In this document: in pieces, positions 1 through 5,682 of the stretch
How the letters are laid out: every line of letters begins with the position of its first letter
How positions within the stretch are numbered: position 1 is the first letter of the stretch
Assembly (NCBI GenBank): GCA_009702945.1
Contig: WLGZ01000013.1
Coordinates: forward strand, 1-12,998
Direction of reading: 5' to 3'
Source of the DNA: Actinomycetota bacterium
Lineage (GTDB): Bacteria > Actinomycetota > Actinomycetes > S36-B12 > UBA5976
Length of the DNA: 12,998 nucleotides
Position numbers and translations under genes: made by a program
The notes under the pieces: generated by a model
Told to the model about the DNA's origin: nothing
Database searches by the model: none
Seen by the model: only the letters and a program-made list of their open reading frames with translations

Positions 1-1
1 C

Positions 2-565
2 GTAGACACTATTTTTGCTGCGGACTGTGAATTCGGATATCGCTCTTCAGTATTCAAAGCGAATTCTGATACCTGGGTTATCTTGAGCGTTACATTTCAG
101 TTGCCTCTTGGAACTATGTCAGCGCCAATTGCCTATAACGAACTAGCCGCAAAACTTAAGGTTGAACTCGGCGATCGGGTAAGTACTTCTGATTTGCAGT
201 CGGCCGTTTTAGAACTTCGTGCTGGCAAGGGCATGGTGCTGGATTCAGCTGATCATGACACTTGGAGTGTTGGGTCGTTCTTTATGAATCCAAGAGTTAC
301 AACAGCACCAGAAAACGCGCCGCACTGGCCAGAGGCAGATGGAACTGTAAAGGTCAGCGCAGCCTGGCTAATTGAACAGGCTGGATTCAATAAGGGCTTT
401 ACTTTGAACGGTCGCGCAGCACTTTCCAGCAAACACACTTTGGCAATTACAAATCGTGGAGATGCAACGAGTGCAGATATTTCCGAACTTGCCGATCACA
501 TTGTTGCCGGAGTTAAATCGAAGTTTGATATCGAACTAAAGCCAGAAGCTACGTTTATCAACTAA
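2..565 (+). CDS. murB: UDP-N-acetylenolpyruvoylglucosamine reductase, C-terminal part (5' end outside window)
   Basis: MurB is a cytoplasmic FAD enzyme that uses NADPH to reduce UDP-GlcNAc-enolpyruvate to UDP-MurNAc in peptidoglycan precursor synthesis. The frame is open from base 2, so the N-terminal FAD domain lies upstream of the window. The visible part begins with the FGYRSSVFK motif at about 34-60, which carries the catalytic Ser of the family (YRxSxFK). The MurB C-terminal domain follows, with SAAWLIEQAGF, the segment around HTLAITNRGDAT, and a terminal LKPEATFI that carries the conserved active-site Glu. A TTG at 83 could be read as a start, but it lies inside the conserved domain and is not the real one. 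The stop codon at 563-565 overlaps the stop of the convergent DCC gene by 4 bp, with no room for a separate terminator. The family call is secure. Confidence 0.93.
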   Translation, partial: VDTIFAADCEFGYRSSVFKANSDTWVILSVTFQLPLGTMSAPIAYNELAAKLKVELGDRVSTSDLQSAVLELRAGKGMVLDSADHDTWSVGSFFMNPRVTTAPENAPHWPEADGTVKVSAAWLIEQAGFNKGFTLNGRAALSSKHTLAITNRGDATSADISELADHIVAGVKSKFDIELKPEATFIN

Positions 566-912
566 ACGAATCGACTAAAGAACTTTCGATTGTTTGCAAC
601 TACGCGATACATTCCCGCGGCTATCCAAGAAGTCGGTGGGATAAACGTTAGCCAACCTAGGCCACCCCAAAGTCCGCCTCGAATTCGCAAAACCTTTCCA
701 ACTGCCTTTGCGCCGCTGTAACGCTGTTGTTCGGAATTAGGATTTTCAATCAGCCAAACCGAATGTTCTAGCTGCTCCTGAGTTAAGCCATAGCGATTCG
801 TCAATTCAGTACTTGGAACATTGACCCAACCAGTTGGAACAATCCCAGCGAGTTTCTTGGCAGTGCGCTGACAAAATGCGCAGTTGCCATCAGTGATCAG
901 GATTGATGACAT
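562..912 (-). CDS. DCC family (DUF393) thiol-disulfide oxidoreductase-like protein
   Basis: This 116-residue protein opens with the family signature D8-G-N-C11-A-F-C14, a thioredoxin-like CxxC in the DGxCxxC context that defines DUF393/DCC proteins. It ends with the YRVVANNR segment near residues 103-110, a conserved feature of the same family. A hydrophobic Trp/Gly-rich stretch at about 80-100 may be a buried helix or a membrane-contacting segment. Members are presumed thiol redox proteins, but their substrates are generally unknown. The ATG at 912 shares its A with the TGA of a preceding 34-codon ORF (TGATG), and no clear Shine-Dalgarno is visible, so translation by reinitiation is plausible. 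The gene lies last in the leftward pruA cluster, and its stop overlaps murB by 4 bp. An in-frame stop at 925-927 blocks any longer N-terminus. Confidence 0.85.
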   Translation of the reverse strand: MSSILITDGNCAFCQRTAKKLAGIVPTGWVNVPSTELTNRYGLTQEQLEHSVWLIENPNSEQQRYSGAKAVGKVLRIRGGLWGGLGWLTFIPPTSWIAAGMYRVVANNRKFFSRFV

Positions 913-1016
913 CAGAATGGTGGCTCAGCACCGCGAAGCATGTCTGCGAACGCACGAGACCAAGACTTCATACTTTCCCAAAATGATTTGAGTTTGCTGG
1001 AAGCCTTGGATGCCAC
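912..1016 (-). CDS. Candidate small protein (34 codons) filling the gap between pruA and the DCC gene
   Basis: A short reading frame starts with GTG at 1016, two bases after the pruA TAG (1021-1019), and ends with TGA at 914-912, whose A is the first base of the DCC ATG. It would encode 34 residues, VASKASSKLKSFWESMKSW followed by SRAFADMLRGAEPPF. The peptide has a basic, amphipathic N-terminal half with three Trp/Phe positions (F12, W13, W19) and a Pro-Pro-Phe end. Internal ATG codons at 971 and 941 are alternative starts. No family is recognised. The evidence is the exact tiling of stop, start, stop and start with no unused bases. Against it are the small size, the weak ribosome site and the possibility of chance openness. 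If translated, it would couple pruA translation to the DCC gene. Confidence 0.45.
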   Translation of the reverse strand: MASKASSKLKSFWESMKSWSRAFADMLRGAEPPF

Positions 1017-1018
1017 AG

Positions 1019-2644
1019 CTAGCTCATAAATGGGTATGAGTAATGCTGCGCCGGAACCATAGTTTCCTTGATGCTGCGATCGCTAGTCCAACGCTGCAAG
1101 TTAAGTGCGGCACCTGCCTTGTCGTTAGTACCAGAAGCGCGGGCGCCACCGAATGGTTGCTGACCAACAACTGCGCCTGTTGGCTTGTCATTGATGTAGA
1201 AGTTTCCAGCTGCAAACCTCAAGGCGTGTGACATTTCATTGATGGCATCACGATCCTGAGCAATGACGGCGCCGGTTAGCGCATACTTTGCAATGCCTTC
1301 CATTTGGGCCAAGGCATCGCGCCAGTTGTTGTCTTCGTATACCGAAACCGCAAGTACTGGTCCGAAGTATTCGTCAGTGAAGAATTCCGACGTTGGGTCA
1401 GAACCGACCAAAACTGTTGGGCGAATGAACCAACCTTCGCTACCGTCATAAGTTCCACCAGCTGCAACTTCGATTGACTTGTCAGCATGGGCGCGATCGA
1501 TTGCACCGGTTACTCGCTTGAAAGCTTTCTCATCAATTACTGCAGTCATGAAGTTACTGAAGTCAGATGCGTGACCTTGCTTGATGCCTTCAACTTCAGC
1601 CAAGAATTCGTCCTTAATTGCATTCCAAATACTGCGTGGAATGTAAGCACGTGACGCAGCTGAACACTTCTGTCCTTGGAATTCAAACGCACCACGAATC
1701 ATTGCAGTGATCAGCGTGCGATGTTCAGCTGATGGGTGAGCAAAGATGAAGTCCTTGCCGCCGGTTTCACCAACGAGACGAGGGTAGGAACGGTAATTCG
1801 AAATGTTGTTTCCGACGGTCTTCCATAGATGCTGGAACACAGGTGTTGAACCGGTGAAGTGAATGCCAGCTAAATCTGGATCAGCCAGCGCAACATCAGA
1901 TACCGCAATGCCATCTCCAGTAACCATGTTGATTACGCCTGGGGGTAAACCAGCAGCCATCAAAAGATCCATCGTGATCGATGCAGCAACTTGCTGAGTA
2001 GGGGATGGCTTCCAGATAACGGTGTTACCCATCAAAGCGGGAGCAGTTGGAAGGTTGCCCGCAATCGCAGTGAAGTTGAACGGTGTGATTGCGTAAACGA
2101 AACCTTCAAGTGGACGATGATCGGTTCGGTTCCAAACGCCAGGAGAAGACACTGGCTGTTCTTGCAAAATTTGACGAGCGAAGTGAACGTTGAAACGCCA
2201 GAAGTCAATCAACTCACAAGTTGAATCAATCTCAGCTTGGTATGCAGTCTTGGATTGACCCCAAACGGTTGCAGCCAAAACTTTGTTACGCCATGGACCG
2301 GACAGTAAATCAGCAGCACGCAAAATTACAGCAGCACGCTCATCAAAGGGAAGGTCGCGCCACATTGGAGCTGCAGCCTTAGCGGCAGCAATCGCACTTG
2401 TGGCATCGGCTTGAGTTGAGTTAGCGGTGACGCCAAGTACGCGGGAATGTTCGTGTGGACTGCGAACTTCGATCTTGTCGCCTGAGGCCATAACTTTCTT
2501 GCCACCGATGACGTTGGTTAATTCGTGAGTAGTAGCAACAAGATCCTTTAGACCTTGCTCCAGACCAGCTCGCTCAGGTGTACCTGGGGCAAAAGTGCCA
2601 ATTGGCTCGTTATAAGGGGCGGGAACATTTGTGATTGCATCCAT
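1019..2644 (-). CDS. pruA: L-glutamate gamma-semialdehyde (1-pyrroline-5-carboxylate) dehydrogenase
   Basis: This 541-residue enzyme matches the full-length monofunctional P5C dehydrogenases of actinobacteria, which oxidise glutamate gamma-semialdehyde to glutamate with NAD+ in proline catabolism. The N-terminus (NEPIGTFAPGTPER) and the long helical lead-in are typical of this ALDH4-type subfamily rather than of generic aldehyde dehydrogenases. Visible catalytic landmarks are N190 in TPFN, K212 in VIWKPS, the FTGS cofactor loop at 263-266, general base E293 in VGETGGK, and nucleophile C327 in GQKCSA. The start ATG at 2644 has an AGGA-type ribosome site about 8 bases upstream. No proline dehydrogenase (putA) is adjacent, so that first step must be encoded elsewhere or just outside the window. 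The gene heads a leftward cluster with the small ORF and the DCC gene. Confidence 0.95.
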   Translation of the reverse strand: MDAITNVPAPYNEPIGTFAPGTPERAGLEQGLKDLVATTHELTNVIGGKKVMASGDKIEVRSPHEHSRVLGVTANSTQADATSAIAAAKAAAPMWRDLPFDERAAVILRAADLLSGPWRNKVLAATVWGQSKTAYQAEIDSTCELIDFWRFNVHFARQILQEQPVSSPGVWNRTDHRPLEGFVYAITPFNFTAIAGNLPTAPALMGNTVIWKPSPTQQVAASITMDLLMAAGLPPGVINMVTGDGIAVSDVALADPDLAGIHFTGSTPVFQHLWKTVGNNISNYRSYPRLVGETGGKDFIFAHPSAEHRTLITAMIRGAFEFQGQKCSAASRAYIPRSIWNAIKDEFLAEVEGIKQGHASDFSNFMTAVIDEKAFKRVTGAIDRAHADKSIEVAAGGTYDGSEGWFIRPTVLVGSDPTSEFFTDEYFGPVLAVSVYEDNNWRDALAQMEGIAKYALTGAVIAQDRDAINEMSHALRFAAGNFYINDKPTGAVVGQQPFGGARASGTNDKAGAALNLQRWTSDRSIKETMVPAQHYSYPFMS

Positions 2645-2653
2645 AGGTACATC

Positions 2654-2688
2654 CTGACACCTACCTATCTATAGGCAAGAATGGACCC
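2654..2688 (+). promoter_or_regulatory. Putative leaderless promoter of the small conserved gene; shared with divergent pruA
   Basis: CTGACA at 2654-2659 (5 of 6 to the -35 consensus) and AAGAAT at 2677-2682 (4 of 6 to the -10 consensus) are separated by exactly 17 bp. Six bases after the -10 comes the ATG at 2689, so transcription would begin at or next to the start codon. No Shine-Dalgarno is present, which agrees with leaderless translation. The inverted repeat CCTAT-CT-ATAGG (2664-2675) lies in the spacer. Read leftward it offers TATAGA/TAGATA, a possible -10 for pruA, so the 44-bp gap probably serves both genes. This is inferred from pattern only. Confidence 0.5.
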
Positions 2689-3048
2689 ATGCGCGTTTGG
2701 ATTCCGGTTACTGCTCAGCAAATCTCTGAATTCAAAGCTTCAAATGTTTTGGTCGCAACCAGCGGCTATGCAGTTACCGAAGACTGGGCGCAGTCTTGGG
2801 ATGAAACTGATCCTGAAGTCCTAGAGGCCGAGATCTTGCAGGCTGCGGGAACTGAAACTCGCTTGGTGGTCGTGGCTGAATGCCTGGCCGAGGTTCAAAA
2901 CAGCGAGTCTGGCCAGGTAGCGATCTCAAACCCAATCGCAAAAGCCCAAATCCAGGCGATTTTTGCCGCCAAAGCCGCAGAACCCGAGGATTTCCTATGG
3001 TTTGGCCCTACTGAACCTGATGAGGCTCTGGTCTGGCACTCAAGTTGA
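2689..3048 (+). CDS. Small conserved actinobacterial protein, resembles the DUF6912 type
   Basis: This 119-residue protein begins MRVWIPVT and has a central VVVAECLAEV strand-like segment and a C-terminal FLWFGPTEPDEALVW segment. The pattern recalls a small uncharacterised actinobacterial family that begins MRVYVP-T and has a VVVAA core. I associate it with DUF6912, but this is recognition from memory and no function is known. The sequence is acidic and soluble, with no signal peptide, membrane segment or Cys motif. Its ATG lies 6 bases after a -10-like hexamer with no ribosome site, suggesting a leaderless mRNA. The last codons and the TGA stop (3046-3048) lie inside the groES promoter and operator, which constrains the C-terminal codons. 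Divergent pruA is 44 bp away. Confidence 0.7.
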   Translation: MRVWIPVTAQQISEFKASNVLVATSGYAVTEDWAQSWDETDPEVLEAEILQAAGTETRLVVVAECLAEVQNSESGQVAISNPIAKAQIQAIFAAKAAEPEDFLWFGPTEPDEALVWHSS

Positions 3049-3059
3049 CCGAGTGCCAA
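3033..3059 (+). promoter_or_regulatory. Upstream CIRCE-like operator (HrcA site) overlapping the end of the preceding gene
   Basis: CTGGCACTC (3033-3041), a 9-base spacer and GAGTGCCAA (3051-3059) form an inverted repeat with the exact CIRCE geometry (TTAGCACTC-N9-GAGTGCTAA). The GCACTC/GAGTGC cores are perfect, with changes only in the outer positions. The groES -35 hexamer lies in the spacer. In the CIRCE family this is the binding site of the heat-shock repressor HrcA. The left half and part of the spacer code for the last residues of the upstream protein. Confidence 0.8.
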
Positions 3060-3073
3060 AACCTGCTTACATT
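3045..3073 (+). promoter_or_regulatory. groES promoter (-35 TTGACC, -10 TACATT)
   Basis: TTGACC at 3045-3050 (5 of 6) and TACATT at 3068-3073 (4 of 6) are spaced by 17 bp, giving an expected start near 3080. The -35 lies inside the first CIRCE-like element, and the expected transcription start falls inside the second CIRCE. A housekeeping sigma promoter under double repression is therefore likely. The TGA stop of the preceding gene is part of the -35 hexamer. Confidence 0.7.
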
Positions 3074-3077
3074 TGGA

Positions 3078-3104
3078 TTAGCACTCTAAAGCCTCGGGTG
3101 CTAA
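3078..3104 (+). promoter_or_regulatory. Downstream CIRCE operator (HrcA site) in the groES leader
   Basis: TTAGCACTC (3078-3086), a 9-base spacer and GGGTGCTAA (3096-3104) match the CIRCE consensus in 17 of 18 arm positions. The single deviation is A to G at the second base of the right arm. It lies at the predicted transcription start and in the 5' leader of groES, where bound HrcA would block RNA polymerase. It is the better consensus match of the two sites. Confidence 0.92.
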
Positions 3105-3134
3105 TTCAAATCGAGTAATAACAGGAGACACGAC

Positions 3135-3434
3135 GTGTCGGTCAACATTAAGCCACTTGAGGATCGCATCCTCGTTCAGTCACTAGAAGCCGAGCAGACC
3201 ACCGCTTCGGGTTTGGTAATCCCAGATACCGCTAAGGAAAAGCCACAAGAGGGCAAGGTCGTCGCAGTAGGGCCAGGTCGTTTCGATGAAGACGGCGAAA
3301 AGCGGATTCCGCTTGACGTTAAAGTCGGCGACGTTGTTATCTACTCCAAGTACGGCGGCACCGAAGTTAAGTACAACGGTGTTGAATACCTTCTTCTTGG
3401 CGCTCGCGACATTCTCGCAATCGTCGAAAAATAA
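3135..3434 (+). CDS. groES: Co-chaperonin GroES (Hsp10)
   Basis: This 99-residue protein is of normal length for Hsp10. Seven copies form the lid of the GroEL folding chamber in the cytoplasm. It begins with the typical IKPLEDRILV strand. The mobile loop that docks on GroEL lies at about 18-32 and includes TTASGLVIPD, and VVAVGPGR and the C-terminal YLLLGARDILAIVE strand are in their usual places. The GTG start at 3135 is preceded by a good AGGAG ribosome site (3123-3127, 7-base spacing). Two CIRCE operators and a sigma-70-like promoter lie directly upstream, so HrcA-controlled heat-shock induction is expected. A strong hairpin with a T-tract separates it from groEL 78 bases downstream, so the two genes may not be made in equal amounts. 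Confidence 0.98.
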   Translation: MSVNIKPLEDRILVQSLEAEQTTASGLVIPDTAKEKPQEGKVVAVGPGRFDEDGEKRIPLDVKVGDVVIYSKYGGTEVKYNGVEYLLLGARDILAIVEK

Positions 3435-3443
3435 GAATCTCAA

Positions 3444-3486
3444 GCTAACGCCCCGATCGTTTACATCGGGGCGTTAGCAACTTTTT
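3444..3486 (+). terminator. Strong terminator-like hairpin between groES and groEL
   Basis: A perfect 14-bp stem (3444-3457 with 3465-3478, arms GCTAACGCCCCGAT and ATCGGGGCGTTAGC) closes a 7-base loop. After AAC it is followed by TTTTT (3482-3486). This has the form of an intrinsic terminator or attenuator. The three bases between stem and T-run, and the shortness of the run, suggest partial rather than complete termination. It could also be a processing or stabilising stem for the groES message. Confidence 0.75.
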
Positions 3487-3512
3487 GAACTATTAGTTTT
3501 GGAGAAATACAA

Positions 3513-5141
3513 ATGGCAAAGACCGTTGAATTCGACGAAGATGCTCGTCGCGCATTAGAGCGTGGCGTTAATGCCCTTGCTGATGCAGTGAAGGTAACCC
3601 TTGGACCAAAGGGACGCAACGTAGTCATTAGCAAAGCGTGGGGCGCTCCGACCATTACTAACGATGGCGTAACCATTGCACGCGAAATCGAACTTGAAGA
3701 CTCATACGAAAACCTTGGCGCACAGCTTGCCAAGGAAGTTGCAACCAAGACAAACGATGTTGCCGGTGACGGAACCACAACAGCAACCGTTCTGGCTCAA
3801 GCTTTCGTGCGCGAAGGTCTAAAGGTTGTTGCCGCAGGTGGCGCACCAGTAGAACTTAAGCGCGGTATCGAAGCAGCCGTTGCAGCAATGAAGGAAGAAC
3901 TTCTAAAGCAAGCTCGTCCAGTTGATGGCAAAGAAGGCATCTCTCAGGTTGGCGCAATCAGCTCCCGCGACAAGGTAATTGGCGACATGATCGCTGAAGC
4001 TTTCGACAAGGTTGGCAAAGATGGCGTTATCTCAGTTGAAGAATCCAGCACCACTGCAATGGAATTGGAATTCACTGAAGGTATGCAGTTCGACAAGGGT
4101 TACATTTCGCCTTACTTCGTAACTGATGCTGATCGCATGGAAGCTGTAATTGAAAACCCAGCGATTCTTTTGGTGCAGGGCAAGATTTCTAGCGTTGCCG
4201 AACTTCTTCCAATCTTGGAAAAGGTTTCAGCCGCTAGCAAGCCACTGGTAATCATTGCTGAAGACGTTGATGGCGAAGCGCTTTCCACTCTTGTGGTTAA
4301 CCGCATTCGTGGAACTTTCCCAAGCGTGGCAATCAAAGCACCAGCCTTTGGAGATCGTCGTAAGGCGATCTTGGAAGACATTGCAATCCTTACTGGCGCT
4401 CAAGTTATTTCAGCTGACATTGGTCTAAAGATTGATCAAGTTGGCCTAGAAGTTTTGGGAACTGCGCGTCGCGTAGTTGCCACTAAGGACAACACCACAA
4501 TCGTTGATGGCGGCGGCGAAGCTTCTGCAGTTAACGATCGCGTTGGTCAGATCAAGCGTGAGATTGAAAATTCTGATTCCGATTGGGATAAGGAAAAACT
4601 TTCTGAGCGTCTAGCAAAACTTTCCGGCGGCGTTTGCGTAATCAAGGTTGGCGCACACACTGAAGTTGAACTTAAGGAAAAGAAGCACCGCATTGAAGAT
4701 GCAGTATCTGCAACTCGTGCGGCAATCGAAGAAGGCATCGTCTCTGGCGGTGGCTCAGCTTTGATTCACGCTTCCGCAGTTCTTAATGGCGACCTAGGAC
4801 TAACTGGCGATCAAGCAATTGGTGTTCAGATTGTTCGTCGCGGTGTTGTAGAACCACTTCGTTGGATTGCTGAGAATGCCGGACTTGAAGGTTACGTAGT
4901 TGTTGATCGCGTTCGCGAACTTGGTCAAGGTCAAGGCATCAATGCTGCAACCGGTGAGTATGGCGATCTTGTTGCCCAGGGCGTTATCGATCCAGTGAAG
5001 GTAACTCGTTCCGCACTTGAGAACGCAGCTTCAATTGCCGGCATGTTGCTAACTACTGAAGCACTTGTTGTTGAGAAGAAAGAAAAGGCTCCAGAAGATG
5101 GCGGTGGCCACGGCCATAGCCATGCCGGACATACGCACTAG
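3513..5141 (+). CDS. groEL1: Chaperonin GroEL, groES-linked GroEL1 type with His-rich tail
   Basis: This 542-residue Hsp60 forms the double-ring ATP-driven folding chamber with GroES. Nucleotide-site motifs are intact: VTLGPKGRNVV at 28-38, ITNDGVT with D51, and GDGTTTAT at 85-92, with the VSGGGSAL segment of the second equatorial half later on. The C-terminus is not the usual Gly-Gly-Met tail but GGGHGHSHAGHTH, with five His residues. That matches the groES-linked GroEL1 paralogue of mycobacteria and related genera, where the His-rich tail is characteristic. A second GroEL (GroEL2) is therefore expected elsewhere. The ATG at 3513 has a GGAGA ribosome site at 3501-3505. No CIRCE lies immediately upstream, so expression probably depends on read-through from groES or on a weak internal promoter. 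A strong terminator follows. Confidence 0.97.
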   Translation: MAKTVEFDEDARRALERGVNALADAVKVTLGPKGRNVVISKAWGAPTITNDGVTIAREIELEDSYENLGAQLAKEVATKTNDVAGDGTTTATVLAQAFVREGLKVVAAGGAPVELKRGIEAAVAAMKEELLKQARPVDGKEGISQVGAISSRDKVIGDMIAEAFDKVGKDGVISVEESSTTAMELEFTEGMQFDKGYISPYFVTDADRMEAVIENPAILLVQGKISSVAELLPILEKVSAASKPLVIIAEDVDGEALSTLVVNRIRGTFPSVAIKAPAFGDRRKAILEDIAILTGAQVISADIGLKIDQVGLEVLGTARRVVATKDNTTIVDGGGEASAVNDRVGQIKREIENSDSDWDKEKLSERLAKLSGGVCVIKVGAHTEVELKEKKHRIEDAVSATRAAIEEGIVSGGGSALIHASAVLNGDLGLTGDQAIGVQIVRRGVVEPLRWIAENAGLEGYVVVDRVRELGQGQGINAATGEYGDLVAQGVIDPVKVTRSALENAASIAGMLLTTEALVVEKKEKAPEDGGGHGHSHAGHTH

Positions 5142-5156
5142 AAGTAAAGTTCCAAA

Positions 5157-5191
5157 AACAAAACCCCCGGACAATGTTCGGGGGTTTTGTT
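5157..5191. terminator. Bidirectional intrinsic terminator between convergent groEL1 and whiB
   Basis: A 16-bp stem (5157-5172 with 5176-5191, one G-U pair) has a CCCCCG/CGGGGG core, a 3-base loop, and A-rich and T-rich flanks that give a U-run in either direction. It lies 15 bases after the groEL1 stop and 14 bases after the whiB stop on the other strand, so one element can end both transcripts. Confidence 0.92.
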
Positions 5192-5205
5192 ATTAATCTT
5201 TTTAG

Positions 5206-5505
5206 TTAAGAAGTGATTCGGTTTGCGCGAGCTTGACGTGCATAGTGCGCTTCCCGATCTTCTTCGCTCATGCCACCCCAGACGCCGTAAGGTTCACGTG
5301 TCTTCAGAGCCATTTCACGACACTGCGCTAGAACTGGACAAGCTGCGCAGATAGCTTTAGCAGTTGACACTCGACGTTCCCGAGCAGATCCACGTTCACC
5401 ATCTGGATGGTAGAAAATATCTGAATCTAAGCCACGGCAAGCTGAGTGCAGCTGCCAATCCCAGAAGTCTGCATTTGGACCAGGCAATCTAGATAGATCA
5501 GCCAT
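5206..5505 (-). CDS. WhiB-family iron-sulfur transcription regulator, WhiB3/WhiD type
   Basis: This is a 99-residue WhiB-like protein. The four cluster ligands are C23 (SACRG), C53, C56 and C62 (CxxCx5C), followed by the G74-V-W-G-G78 turn that contacts the sigma factor in this family. A basic C-terminal tail suits DNA binding. The N-terminus (SRLPGPNADFWDWQL) and the HPDGERG segment match WhiB3 of mycobacteria and WhiD of Streptomyces rather than WhiB1 or WhiB2. Those proteins hold an oxygen- and NO-sensitive 4Fe-4S cluster and act with the primary sigma factor in redox or developmental control. The ATG at 5505 has a strong GGGAGGA ribosome site. Its position next to groES-groEL1 repeats the mycobacterial whiB3 arrangement. 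Subfamily assignment is by recalled similarity. Confidence 0.93.
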   Translation of the reverse strand: MADLSRLPGPNADFWDWQLHSACRGLDSDIFYHPDGERGSARERRVSTAKAICAACPVLAQCREMALKTREPYGVWGGMSEEDREAHYARQARANRITS

Positions 5506-5541
5506 TTGGTTCCTCCCGATAGGTTGTTGCTTTGTACCCTC

Positions 5542-5570
5542 ACTCTAGAACCGCTTCATAAGTTGGTCAA
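5542..5570 (-). promoter_or_regulatory. whiB promoter (-35 TTGACC, -10 TAGAGT)
   Basis: On the minus strand TTGACC (5570-5565) and TAGAGT (5547-5542) are spaced by exactly 17 bp, giving a start near 5535 and a leader of about 30 bases before the ribosome site and ATG at 5505. The -35 is the same hexamer as at groES. It is embedded in the inverted repeat listed next, a possible operator. Confidence 0.65.
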
Positions 5571-5577
5571 GCAACTT
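5560..5577. repeat. Inverted repeat AAGTTG-N6-CAACTT over the divergent whiB/regulator -35 region
   Basis: Perfect 6-bp arms (5560-5565 and 5572-5577) flank GTCAAG. The element covers the whiB -35. On the plus strand it also holds TTGGTC (5563-5568), which is 17 bp before TAGTTT (5586-5591), a weak candidate promoter for the cobalamin-type regulator. A dimeric regulator bound here could affect both divergent genes. No known regulator consensus is recognised. Confidence 0.4.
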
Positions 5578-5641
5578 TACTGAATTAGTTTTGGCGCGTT
5601 TTTAGCCGTTTTGCCTGAAATCCCCATTGTTTACTGGAACT

Positions 5642-5656
5642 CCTTGATTCTCAAGG
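5642..5656. repeat. Inverted repeat CCTTGA-TTC-TCAAGG upstream of the MerR/cobalamin regulator
   Basis: A perfect 6-bp-arm inverted repeat with a 3-base centre lies 26 bases before the preferred ATG of the regulator gene. MerR-type regulators bind inverted repeats and often control their own genes, so this is a reasonable autoregulatory operator candidate. The short loop makes an RNA hairpin possible but less likely. Confidence 0.4.
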
Positions 5657-5682
5657 TGCAAAATGCCCAAAGTGGCGAAAGA

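Noticed and set aside
83..565. A complete 160-residue protein starting at TTG 83
   Set aside because: The frame is open to the window edge and the residues before 83 carry the MurB FGYRSSVFK motif, so this is an internal codon of a truncated murB.
3461..3778. Antisense frame over the start of groEL1
   Set aside because: Ser/Ala-rich shadow with no support. It would begin in the conserved groEL nucleotide-binding region.
5611..5682. N-terminal extension of the MerR/cobalamin regulator from TTG 5611
   Set aside because: The extra 24 residues resemble no MerR N-terminus and would overlap the perfect inverted repeat at 5642-5656. ATG 5683 (or 5692) gives the usual short lead before the helix-turn-helix.
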